The notes beneath the pieces were generated by a model. It had not been told where the DNA came from, made no database searches, and worked only from the letters and a program-made list of their open reading frames with translations. 64,000 nt of DNA from Cydia pomonella (Eukaryota > Arthropoda > Insecta > Lepidoptera > Tortricidae). Shown here piece by piece: positions 1 through 9,144 of the stretch. Within the stretch, counting starts at the first letter, position 1. Each line of letters begins with the position of its first letter. Where the stretch lies: positions 5,518,001 to 5,582,000 of the forward strand of contig NC_084703.1 of assembly GCF_033807575.1 (NCBI RefSeq), in the 5' to 3' direction. A program made the position numbers and the translations under genes.

Positions 1-756
1 TCGGATATAATCCCCTCTGGGATATTGGTGATTTTCCGGATATTTTGAATTATTGATGATTGAATCTTTCGAATTATTCTCTTAGACTGCATTATTATTT
101 GAGGTAATCCTACGGAAAAACCACACTGCCATTTGTTGGCACTCCTTTTGGAAATGAGTTTAGAACATCTGATTGACAAAATAAAGTCGGTTATTCGCAT
201 CATTTGGTTTTAATTCATAAACAAACTGCAACTTCTAAACCTTTAGATGCAAATTCCGCTTCAAAACTTTTCGCAATGTGTTTTTTTTTTCTATTACGCA
301 TTGATTGTTGTGGATTTTACCGAACTGAACTCTCCGACACCAGAGCAACCGGACGTCCGCCAGGCATTATTGCCATGGTCGAGCTAATTGTTTAAAATAT
401 TATGATCAATTTTCGTATTACATTAGCACATGGAGCCTCACGCTAATCTCGTGAATGGAATACCTGTTGATACACCTATCGTGCAGTAATCACCGATTTA
501 CGGGTTTGGTATAAAGTTCATACACAAAATGCAGGCTCCGCTCCCGTGTACTGCTCTACGCTGAATAAATTTCCACGAAACGACGCGCATAGCAGCATGC
601 CTCCCCGCCACCAACCACCAAGCGAGAGTGAGAAATTTAAGATTAAAATTTTCAACAATGATTTTATTATCAGCTATATGTTCACAACATATATTTATTT
701 ACAATAACAATATACATAATGGAAATATACAGATGATTACAATAACTAGCTTATAT
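1..756. other. AT-rich sequence without a recognised gene
   Basis: I see no convincing coding region here. The short open frame at 204-395 has no domain, signal peptide or splice context. The right part, about 650-756, probably includes the 3' untranslated end of the minus-strand LINE fragment that follows, because it lies directly downstream of that fragment's stop codon. Confidence 0.4.
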
Positions 757-966
757 CTAAAATAGGCCCTTGAGTTGAGGCATTGTATCAAGGATGCTCG
801 CGGCATTTCCTCGTTGTATCGCAATACTGATACGTTGTGCGAGGAAGCCGCCAGCTCTTCGGTCACCAGTTACGTCAACCAGACGTTTCGCGATTTCTCC
901 AAAAAACTTGTGCGCGCTGGGACCACATGGACCTAGAGTTTCAACGCCAAATGGTACAAAAAGCTA
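757..966 (-). pseudogene. C-terminal fragment of a non-LTR retrotransposon (LINE) ORF2
   Basis: Read on the minus strand, an open frame of about 65 codons ends at a stop at 757-759. It contains ETLGPCGPSAHKFFGEI, then TGDRRAGGFLAQRISIAIQR and GNAASILDTMP. From general knowledge this string is typical of the extreme C terminus of LINE ORF2 proteins found across invertebrates. An in-frame stop just upstream of the fragment and the absence of reverse transcriptase motifs show a 5'-truncated copy. A second, more damaged copy lies at 62376-62600, so the family is dispersed in this genome. The clade of LINE cannot be settled from so short a tail. Confidence 0.7.
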
Positions 967-1471
967 ACAGCTTGTATACGTAAACCTTTTATCTATAGGT
1001 ATCTATTACCAGTTAAAATAAAATTTATGTTAATTACTAATATTTCAATAAAAATAACCACCTATAACATTAAGGTTATACGTCAAATGCTAACAAAATC
1101 TGTCAAATGTGTTAATATTCATTGCAATTTCTATTGAACTTTACCTACCTAACGTGCGCCATCTTGGATATAGATGATGTCATCCCATGAAATTGTCTCC
1201 GAGACCAATCGATGGCTCCATATTTGTTAAGCTTGTCAGGCGAAATCGAGTCTTGCGTCTATGACAATTATTTTATTATTCTCGAGTCACATGGGGCCGC
1301 GGCTTGTCTAAACTAAAACAGAAGCCAGATACCTATACGTAAAACCATGCAAAGGGACCGACTATTTAATACGCTTACTGATGGTGTATATTTCGGCGGC
1401 CGATCGTAAAATCAGGCAGATCATAATGTTCCTATGAAATGTTTTACCGGTAGTCACATAAAACCTATATG

Positions 1472-2027
1472 CAGGGGTCGGACAAAAAGTGCGGATGACG
1501 TCAAACCACTTATAGGATGATTTCAAATAGTATTTTTGATTTTCATAAACAATTATCACTTATCATTTATCAACCTCTTTATTAAACGATATCGCCACTT
1601 GAAATGAGTAAGTACGTTTTTGACTGACACATTGTCAATCAGATGAACAATAAATTGACTTCGTTATTGTTTAGCTATTGTATCTTCACGATTATATTTA
1701 GCTAAAATTTATATTTACTAATGTATAAGAAAACGCTCTAAAATGTCATCTTTACTCGAATATTGTGGCAATCCCACAGACTTGTTCTAACTAATTTCAA
1801 ATAATTATACCTTATGGTAACAAGTTTCGTGAAATTTATTTTATTCACTACATCACCCTACCACCTGTATTATTAATTCCATGGATTTATTTACGATTAT
1901 TTTGTTACTTCATTAATACTGCTTTGTTACTACATGTCACAAGGAAGTTTAAATACAAACTCAAACATCATTCTGTGTGCAAGATTACGTCATTTTTACG
2001 TCATCCGCACTTTTTGTCCGACCCCTG
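1472..2027. mobile_element. Non-autonomous DNA transposon with about 30-bp TIRs and 6-bp TSD
   Basis: The ends are inverted copies of each other. The left end begins CAGGGGTCGGACAAAAAGTG and the right end finishes with its complement, ending CCCCTG. The pairing runs about 30 bp, through GCGGATGACGT. The sequence TATATG is present directly before (1466-1471) and directly after (2028-2033) the element, which looks like a target site duplication. The CAGGGG start resembles hAT termini, but hAT elements make 8-bp duplications and only 6 bp match here. No transposase frame is present in the 556 bp. Confidence 0.65.
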
Positions 2028-2650
2028 TATATGTAAACCTTTACTGTAGGAAAGGTTCGTTAGGTTGCTTCGGATGCCTGAAAAACGAAACAAAGATTTC
2101 TACATTTTACGATATGCCTAGGAATTTCACGACGACGATTGTCATCTGACATTGACAATTCAGCGTACATCGTCGGTATTTTATGTAGAAGTTTTGGAAC
2201 GATAATCGATTTATGCGAATATTTTGATAAAATATTCATAGTTGATACCAAATTCAATTCGCCGATTTTGTTGAAAACTGTGCCAAAAAGTTGCCAAAAC
2301 TGTGACGTCACACTAGGGGGGTGGGGGGGGGGGTTTGCCAAATCTGACCAAGTGTGATGTAATTAATGAATGACCCTCTACCCCCACCATTTCTGCGTCC
2401 GTCATCTCATATATTTGTGTTCAGGACATCAAACTGTATGCATTGATACCATATTCACCCATATCCGAGATGACATGAAAGGAAAGTAACCTAAAATCTG
2501 ATTTATAAATCCAAACGTTGTCTGGAGGAGATCGCTTTTTAGCGATAAGACCGCCTGTTGTCTGCCTCTAAATTTAATCAATGGTTTATTTTTCTTGTAT
2601 ATTTTTACTGAGGTGTGCCAATAAAAAGTATTCTATCTTCTATCTATGTA
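2028..2650. other. Intergenic sequence with a G-run
   Basis: No gene recognised. A polypurine stretch of almost pure G lies near 2317-2334 beside a palindromic TGACGTCA box. Open frames on both strands around 2060-2357 overlap one another and have no coding features. Confidence 0.35.
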
Positions 2651-2786
2651 TAGTCGCCATCAGATATATCGGAGCGGCCAAGGTGCTCACAAATATCTGA
2701 ACACGCCTCTATTGTCGAGGCGTTAAAGTGCGTGTTCAGATATTTGTGAGCACCTTGGCCCCTCCGATTATATCTGATGGCGGCTG
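2651..2786. mobile_element. Foldback MITE, family A, copy 1
   Basis: A 136-bp near-palindrome: the left arm CGCCATCAGATATATCGG and the following AAATATCTGAACACG recur inverted in the right half, which ends GATGGCGGCTG. TA flanks both ends (2649-2650 and 2787-2788), the duplication expected of Tc1/mariner-type or related MITEs. Other copies lie at 8791-8926 and, truncated, at 28790-28881. Confidence 0.8.
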
Positions 2787-2944
2787 TACCGGTGTTACTT
2801 ACTGATCCAGTAAATGGGATAAGACGCGCGGCTTCAACCCTTTAACGGACAGGAATGATAAAAATCCTCAATTCAAGCCTCATCGCCAATCAGTCCTAAA
2901 AAATATTCTGTTCAAGAAATCAGTTTTTAAATTTGCTTTTTTCG

Positions 2945-3170
2945 ATGACTATACTTTTCTTTCTAATACTCATCGAGACAATTCGAACAACCCCAGACAC
3001 AATTAATTTGGATTGTTTTATTTTATCATATAGTTCCCAAGGCCACCACCTGTCTCCATAATATTGCATTGTCACCCGACTTACATATGTATGCAAATTT
3101 TCAGCTCAATCGGAAATCGGGAATTCGGTCCCGACGAAAATTTGACCCACACTGACTAACAAACTTACAT
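2945..3170. repeat. Dispersed repeat, family R, copy 1
   Basis: Shares long interrupted identity with 4222-4440 and 32225-32445. Shared words include AATACTCATCGA, CTGTCTCCAT, ATAATATTGCATTGTCACCC and CAGCTCAATCGG. No terminal inverted repeat is clear. It may be the tail of a LINE or Helitron-like element; the class is not resolved. Confidence 0.6.
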
Positions 3171-4221
3171 ACAAAAAAAAAAATATAATGCTATAGGGCG
3201 GTCTATAAAGGTTAGATGAATAAAAGTGCCTTGACTTCAGATCAATAAAACTTTATTTTTCTGTGCTAACAATCTACTTTCCAAAACTACTCACTACATA
3301 CTACATATACTCGTACCTACCTACAAAGGTTTGAATAATTAAACAAGTTAGGAATTAACTGATGGGTTCAGTTATTGAACTATTATAACTACGTATAGAA
3401 CCGGCACAAAGAATCAGTATTTTGCGCCATGACCTATTGTTGTTTTGACAATAAACCATAGAAGCGGAGCGTGAATCTCGCGACCTAAACGCGTAAGCGC
3501 CGTGAATTTTACGGTAGATACAGGTTGCGATGGCGACAATTTCATTGTTTGTATGGCTTTTCTATAGTAATAATAACTTAATTGTTTTATTATGGATTTT
3601 ACTGTCATTATGAATAATAAAAAGTCTTAAACAAAACTTGGGATTGCTTAGAACAATACTGTACGTCACAAATTTGGTGGATAATAAAAACTTAAATATC
3701 AATCAAATAACATAAACATATTTAAATAATAGAGATACAGCTAAATAAGCTTTAAATAATTAAAAGTTAACACATTGAGTACTGGGATACGGAGCGGGAA
3801 GACGCTGGGATTCATATTTTTACACTGACTTTTAATAATCAGTGTATAGGTAAGATATGCAAGACTTTGAATATTGTACTCCCGAGGATGTTCCGAAGTA
3901 CTGCGATGACTTCTCCATGGCACCCTGAAAGAAACAACTTGATTTATCAACAGGAAACGATTAATATTTAAAATTTAAAAGATCCCTACGCATTACGCGA
4001 AAAAATCCATGTTATGCCATAAATGCCTACATCTTCTCGTAAAATCGCATTGAAATCGGGCCATCTGAGAGCTACAATGCCACAGACAGACACACAAACA
4101 GACATCGGAATCAAACATAACATCCCTCTTTTTGCGTCGGGGGTTAAAATTAGGCAGACGTAGGGCCGCTGTTACAGTCGACTTCAAAAGTATCCTGCCA
4201 TTTTTAACAGCCTTTTAATGC
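3171..4221. other. No gene seen
   Basis: AT-rich sequence. The short frames at 3414-3608, 3741-3950 and 3993-4187 lack domains, splice context or signal peptides and are judged to be chance. Confidence 0.4.
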
Positions 4222-4440
4222 TGACTGTACTTTTCTTTTAACGGGCAACTAATACTCATCGAAACATATCTAACAAACACAAATACTCGTACAATTTGGC
4301 AGTCTCCTCTGTCCATCATTAGATCAGCTCGATACCACCCAATTTACGAGTACGTAATATGTGTGTGATATTTCAGCTCAATCGAATAATAGGAAGTGCG
4401 TGGGTCTAATTTAGCTTGCAAGATTTGACCCGAACTTACA
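4222..4440. repeat. Dispersed repeat, family R, copy 2
   Basis: A divergent copy of the repeat at 2945-3170 and 32225-32445. It is recognised by TACTTTTCTTT, AACTAATACTCATCGA, ATCAGCTCGAT and TTTCAGCTCAATCG in the same order. Confidence 0.55.
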
Positions 4441-4642
4441 TATTTCAAACACTCTCTGTTCCGTTCTGGGTGAGGAGAAAATAGCCCAAGGGTTGGAAAA
4501 CTTTTGAAGAGAAGAGCCCACCGCAGTAATGCCCTGCCTATCGCAGGTGCAGTACTTGCATGAAAAACTCGTTTATACGTAGTACTTTACCTATTCGCAC
4601 ATGTGATGTGTCGTACAACGTTTTACAGTACACACACAGAAG

Positions 4643-4969
4643 CGCTTGTGGCCTAGCGGCAAGAGCGTGCGACTTGCAATCCGGAGGTCGCGGGTTCAAA
4701 CCCCGGCTCGTACCAATGAGTTTTTCGGAACTTATGTACGAAATATCATTTGATATTTACCAGTCGCTTTTCGGTGAAGGAAAACATCGTGAGGAAACCG
4801 GACTAATCCCAACAAGGCCTAGTTTACCCTCTGGGTTGGAAGGTCAGATGGCAGTCGCTTTCGTAAAAACTAGTGTCTACGCCAAATCTTGGGATTAGTT
4901 GTCAAGCGGACCCCAGGCTCCCATGAGCCGTGGCAAAATGCCGGGACAACGCGAGGAAAAAAAAAAAAA
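4643..4969 (+). mobile_element. tRNA-derived SINE, apparently full length
   Basis: The head carries the two internal RNA polymerase III promoter boxes of a tRNA: box A-like TGGCCTAGCGGCAAGAG near 4649 and box B-like GGTCGCGGGTTCAAACCCC near 4686. The body includes GGAAAACATCGTGAGGAAAC, a core that recurs in the SINE at 61112. The 3' end is a run of about 13 A at 4957-4969. It is read as a SINE and not a tRNA gene because the acceptor stem does not close and a long unrelated body follows. The open frame through it at 4560-4898 is coincidental. Confidence 0.85.
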
Positions 4970-5559
4970 TATGGCCCTTTAAATTTTCGACACAGTAACG
5001 TAATATGCTAATTTTCGCACTAGTGCGGTAAAGTAGCACCATATGTACTGTAAAATAAATACCTTATTAAAGGGGAATAAGATAAACAATTGCATGAGTT
5101 TTCCGATGTGATTACTGAATTTGCGATAAACAGCGCAGATGCAGATATTATCCGTTTTGAGAGTTTCAAAGAGCCACTATTGCAGGTAATAAGGTGAGCT
5201 GCGGTTCTCTGGATTAGCTCGTTTAAAAAGCAACTTTACGGTCTAATACATATGGTTCAAATTGCTTACGTCTATTTAGCCGGACCAGCCTCAACGTCCG
5301 TAGATTGACCGTCTTCGCGACGTGTTTTCACCCCAAAAAGGTTGAGTATGAACGCAACAAACTTGCACATCTTCGGTTTTTCTATCTTAATCACGCCCTG
5401 CAACAAAATTATGCATTTTTAATCAATATCAAGTAGCCTTATCACGAGTTTGACACTGAAATATTCGCTAAGCTATAGCATCTGTGTAACTTACTTTATT
5501 TCGCTCATACTGGAATATTAGTGCGCGCGCGTAATTCATTATTGTGACTTAATTGGTGC
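4970..5559. other. No gene seen
   Basis: Unremarkable AT-rich sequence between the SINE and the LTR element. The last four bases, GTGC (5556-5559), are the target duplication of the element that follows. Confidence 0.4.
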
Positions 5560-6037
5560 TGTAGCGGGGGTGCATGCGGGGAGAGAAGGGAAACCAGATG
5601 CGTCGTAATGAATAGACTTATATTCAGCGTAGTACAACGATGACGAACACGACGCGTTCCCCAACCGGCAAGGAGTAAGAGGCCGGAACGGAAGCACGTT
5701 TATCAAAGACGATAACTAGCTATAGCGCGTAGTTCCACAGGGGAAGCAGGGGGCTATAGTTAGCAATAATCTTTGCCTACGATTCGATACAAAATTATTT
5801 TCGGTCGGCGGACCTAACCAAATCAGGAAAAATCTTAACACCGCGATCTACGAATAGCGCGGAGCCGTATAAGCGACATCTTCCGGGATATTCGGTTACT
5901 ACTAGGTTCACTATTCGTCGTTGGAGGCTGCCAGTAGGTCCTCGTCGGAGGGTTGTTTCTGCTACTCCCTGCTAGATGGCGTTAGTAGTGGTGGTTGGGG
6001 CGCAACTGTTCGTCTTTTATTTATGTTTCCCATTACA
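5560..6037 (-). repeat. 3' LTR of the deleted gypsy element
   Basis: A 478-bp LTR bounded by TGTAG...ATTACA as read on the plus strand. It matches the other LTR base for base as far as I can compare by eye. The exception is one place near 5975, where the sequence GATGGCGTTAGTAG replaces a longer CAGCTG-rich stretch in the partner. Confidence 0.9.
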
Positions 6038-6711
6038 GACTCCCCCTCGGTTCCTGAAGGCGACCCGACGAAGAGAACCGCGTTCCGTTTTCTTTGCGTG
6101 GTCTTCCTCTTCCCGCAGGATTTGCGTCTTAGTAGGTGAAAGACGATACGGGGGTACCGCAACGGGACCATGGGTGCCAGTGTCTATAATGTGTTCCGTC
6201 TGAGTCGTCGGTTTTCCGTTTGGCACAACAACGCTTGCATTGGCCTCGATGAGTGCTTGCACCTTCTCCTCGGAGGCGGAATCCGGAGCAGCGTCGAATG
6301 CGCGGATCGACGAGTCTGGGAATAAGTTCGCGGAATCAGGCGACAACGTAACTGTTTGTTCTTCTATTTGACGGCACGCATCCTCAAAGAGAGCTTCTTC
6401 TACCAGGCGATGCCCGTCGAAGGTTATGACGTTTCTTTCGTCATAAGTTTTCCTTTTAGTTGGCGCAAGATCAATCCTGTATAGAGGTCCATAGATCTGG
6501 TTGTCTTGACCCGTTCGGCTTGCTTCGGGCTTTGCCGGAATCTCCCATACGGTAGGTTGATATGCAGGTGCTGGTCCAAAAGTAGCGAAGTCTTCGCTGT
6601 ACAGTTCGTTCGGATTCATTTCCTCACCCTTAAAATGCCAGGTGAATTGAGGCAGATCCAGGACTATGAGTCCATCCTGGATGAAGCCTACTCCTAAGAG
6701 TGTTCTGGAGT
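6017..6711 (-). pseudogene. Truncated pol (end of protease plus first residues of RT)
   Basis: This frame lies in -1 relative to gag and overlaps its end. Upstream of its first methionine it encodes TLLGVGFIQDGLIVLDLP, matching the C-terminal part of a gypsy aspartic protease (LLG then a hydrophobic pair). After a linker comes HIIDTGTHGPVAVPPYRLSP, the usual N-terminal lead-in to gypsy reverse transcriptase. Within about 15 residues the frame jumps to a short basic tail (RRVAFRNRGGVC) and runs into the LTR. None of the RT catalytic blocks, RNase H or integrase motifs is present. The tail plausibly is the original pol C terminus joined by an internal deletion near 6090-6115. Confidence 0.8.
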
Positions 6712-8076
6712 GTGTGATCTGGATTCTGGTAGGGCTAGGAACATAGTCGGGATTGTTCGGCCCCCCAGCTCGACGTCGACGACAGTCGTCAGGACGGGTC
6801 GCGACTGGGGTATCCCATCACCCAGTGTGACGATGGCTCGTTGCGAAGCGAAGGTACACCCTGCCTGCCGTAGGTGGCGGAACAATTCTGGCGACGCGAG
6901 GCTCGACTTGGCACCTGTGTCCACTAGGGCTCCCTCTGTTTTCCCTTTGGTCGAGATGAAAACTAGCGGCCTCTCACGGGTATCCAGTTGCACACCGAGT
7001 GCACTAAAGCTGGTTCCAATAGAGGCGCTTCCCCTCATCTTGTGACATGTAGAGCAGTTGCTTCGGACGACTCCGGGAGCGCCACACCCATAGCAAGAAA
7101 ACTTGGATGATACGAGAGCGGCGGAAGAGGAACTCGGTGGTGCTGATGTCTGCTTATCGGTGCCAGCAGGTGCGTTGGACGTGGCCTTGGCATGTTCATC
7201 CGCCTTTTGCTTCCTCCGGCATTCTTCCAGTGAATGGCCGGGCAGCTTGCAGTACCGGCAGCGTTGTCTGGGTTTTCTTTGCGAAGAGACTGGACCGTGC
7301 GCAGCCTCCGGCAACGCAGATGACGCTGAAGCAGCAGTCGAGGCAGCAGTCGAGGCAGAGGTGGGGTTGCCATTTTTCCAGGTGTCCCGTAGTCGCTCTG
7401 CAGCTACCGCATCCTCCAGAAACTTGTCATACGTAGTGAACGACGTTCTCGGGACCTTCTCTTGAATATACGGCATTAGGAGACCGTAAATGAGGTCCAG
7501 CTGCTGGGTCTCTAGTAATTCTGGACGTGGTAGTAGTGAAAACAGCATCCGCTTTTTAGACACGAAAGCCTCTGTTGTCTCATCGGTTTTTTGTTTGACG
7601 CTCGTAATCTCCATACATATGAGGTACGCCGGCTTCTTAGGTGCGAAGGTCCTACGCAGGCGCTCTTGGAAGTCGTCCCATGTGACGATCTTGTCTCGCA
7701 TACCCTGCCACCATGTCGCTGCGGCACCCTTAAGGAGGAGTGGAAGACCTGTGAGCGCGTCTTCATCCGATATGCGCTCAGCTCGTTTATACGTGTTGAT
7801 GGCAGCCAAAAATGCCTCCACGACGTCGGTTTCCTTCGTTCCGTCGTATGTGAGTGTGCAGCGTGTCAGGGACCCAGGCTTCGGTGCCATGGCCGCCATC
7901 ATACGTTCAAACTGTTCCTCCGTCAGTGACACTGCCATATTCGCGGGCTTCCTCGGTTTCCGTACTGCCCGCGCTGGTTTGGTTACTAGTCTGGGCCCTG
8001 AAGATCTGCGCTTCGGTGAGACAGTTGGGGACTTGGATGGCGGTGTGGACACCTCCGGTTTTCCTTCTTCCTTCAT
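6694..8076 (-). CDS. gag: Gag polyprotein with protease start (Ty3/gypsy)
   Basis: A 460-residue open frame. Residues 70-230 form a retrotransposon gag domain, with the signature ATWWQGMRDKIVTWDDFQ at about 120-137. A first zinc knuckle at 273-286 is CX2CX4HX4C. A second at 328-341 has valine where histidine should be (CX2CX4VX4C), so it is probably non-functional. The aspartic protease begins in this frame with ALVDTGAKSSL (active-site DTG at 386-388). It is completed in the -1 frame downstream, so expression would need -1 ribosomal frameshifting near the stop. The start at 8076 lies about 50 bp inside the primer binding site, a normal short leader. The frame is uninterrupted, which fits recent activity. 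Gag would form the virus-like particle. No envelope gene is present. Confidence 0.85.
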   Translation of the reverse strand: MKEEGKPEVSTPPSKSPTVSPKRRSSGPRLVTKPARAVRKPRKPANMAVSLTEEQFERMMAAMAPKPGSLTRCTLTYDGTKETDVVEAFLAAINTYKRAERISDEDALTGLPLLLKGAAATWWQGMRDKIVTWDDFQERLRRTFAPKKPAYLICMEITSVKQKTDETTEAFVSKKRMLFSLLPRPELLETQQLDLIYGLLMPYIQEKVPRTSFTTYDKFLEDAVAAERLRDTWKNGNPTSASTAASTAASASSALPEAAHGPVSSQRKPRQRCRYCKLPGHSLEECRRKQKADEHAKATSNAPAGTDKQTSAPPSSSSAALVSSKFSCYGCGAPGVVRSNCSTCHKMRGSASIGTSFSALGVQLDTRERPLVFISTKGKTEGALVDTGAKSSLASPELFRHLRQAGCTFASQRAIVTLGDGIPQSRPVLTTVVDVELGGRTIPTMFLALPESRSHTPEHS

Positions 8077-8126
8077 AGGTTACGACGGCACCTCCAGCAA
8101 TGAGTGCGTGAGCTCGCTACGCCTAA

Positions 8127-8138
8127 CGTTGGGCGCCA
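8127..8138 (-). other. Primer binding site of the deleted gypsy element
   Basis: The minus strand reads TGGCGCCCAACG two bases inside the 5' LTR. It starts with TGG, complementary to the CCA tail of a tRNA, as expected for a minus-strand priming site. I did not identify the tRNA species. Confidence 0.75.
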
Positions 8139-8140
8139 GA

Positions 8141-8631
8141 TGTAGCGGGGGTGCATGCGGGGAGAGAAGGGAAACCAGATGCGTCGTAATGAATAGACTT
8201 ATATTCAGCGTAGTACAACGATGACGAACACGACGCGTTCCCCAACCGGCAAGGAGTAAGAGGCCGGAACGGAAGCACGTTTATCAAAGACGATAACTAG
8301 CTATAGCGCGTAGTTCCACAGGGGAAGCAGGGGGCTATAGTTAGCAATAATCTTTGCCTACGATTCGATACAAAATTATTTTCGGTCGGCGGACCTAACC
8401 AAATCAGGAAAAATCTTAACACCGCGATCTACGAATAGCGCGGAGCCGTATAAGCGACATCTTCCGGGATATTCGGTTACTACTAGGTTCACTATTCGTC
8501 GTTGGAGGCTGCCAGTAGGTCCTCGTCGGAGGGTTGTTTCTGCTACTCCCTGCTAGATAGCAGCTGCAGCTGCTGCTAGTAGTGGTGGTTGGGGCGCAAC
8601 TGTTCGTCTTTTATTTATGTTTCCCATTACA
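8141..8631 (-). repeat. 5' LTR of the deleted gypsy element
   Basis: A 491-bp LTR, 13 bp longer than its partner because of a CAGCTGCAGCTGCTGC stretch near 8561-8576. Otherwise no difference from the LTR at 5560-6037 was found by eye. The duplication GTGC follows at 8632-8635. Confidence 0.9.
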
Positions 8632-8790
8632 GTGCTTATTATTTGGCTCATTTTTTAAATAAAAACAACACCACATGTATATTAAATAATGACCAGGCTA
8701 TTAAATTACCGAACTTTGATGTAGGTATTGTGAAAAGTATAATATCCAATGACGTTTTATAATGATTGCTGCTACTTTGAGTCCTTTGTA

Positions 8791-8926
8791 CAGTCGCCAT
8801 CAGATATATCGAAGCGGTCAAGGTGCCCGATAATATCTGAACACGCACTCTAACGCCATGAAAATAGAAGTGCGTTCAGATATTTGTGAGCGCCTTGGAC
8901 GCTCCGATATAATCTGATGACGACTG
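8791..8926. mobile_element. Foldback MITE, family A, copy 2
   Basis: Begins CAGTCGCCATCAGATATATC after TA (8789-8790) and ends GATGACGACTG. It has the same 136-bp length as copy 1 at 2651-2786. The second base of the right TA duplication is mutated to C. Confidence 0.8.
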
Positions 8927-8991
8927 TCCTACAGGAGATTATATTAAATAGTGAAACTTGAAAGTGAAAATAGCACAAATAGTCGTATCTG

Positions 8992-9102
8992 TGTTATATA
9001 TCGGAACGGAACGAGTGAAACAAATGCTGCTCAGATACGCACTGACGTTTATTCGCAATGACACCTTATTATAAGTACATGCATACAGTAGCATACGTAA
9101 CA
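8992..9102 (-). repeat. 3' LTR of the Mag-like element
   Basis: A 111-bp LTR running TGTTATATAT... to ...ACGTAACA on the plus strand. It is identical to 13342-13452. The termini TGTTA and TAACA form a short inverted repeat. Confidence 0.95.
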
Positions 9103-9117
9103 TTTCTCCCCGTTTTT
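9103..9117 (-). other. Polypurine tract of the Mag-like element
   Basis: The minus strand reads AAAAACGGGGAGAAA directly before the 3' LTR. This is the expected primer for plus-strand DNA synthesis. Confidence 0.85.
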
Positions 9118-9144
9118 AATGGAGAGTAAGCTTCTTAATCTAAT

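Larger units (their letters stand above)
5560..8631 (-). mobile_element. Ty3/gypsy LTR retrotransposon with RT, RNase H and integrase deleted
   Basis: A 3072-bp element in minus orientation with LTRs at 5560-6037 and 8141-8631. It is flanked by the 4-bp duplication GTGC (5556-5559 and 8632-8635). Just inside the 5' LTR is a primer binding site, TGGCGCCCAACG on the minus strand (8127-8138). Just before the 3' LTR is a polypurine tract, GAGGGGGAGTC (6038-6048). Gag and the start of pol are present. The remainder of pol (reverse transcriptase body, RNase H, integrase) is absent. With both priming signals and both LTRs kept, this is a non-autonomous gag-bearing derivative that could only have moved with enzymes supplied by a relative. 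Confidence 0.9.

Noticed and set aside
4649..4713. Possible tRNA gene
   Set aside because: The A and B boxes are present but the acceptor stem does not close and a SINE body with an A tail follows.
7490..8224. 244-residue plus-strand open frame
   Set aside because: Antisense shadow of the gag gene of the deleted gypsy element, running into its LTR. No domain.
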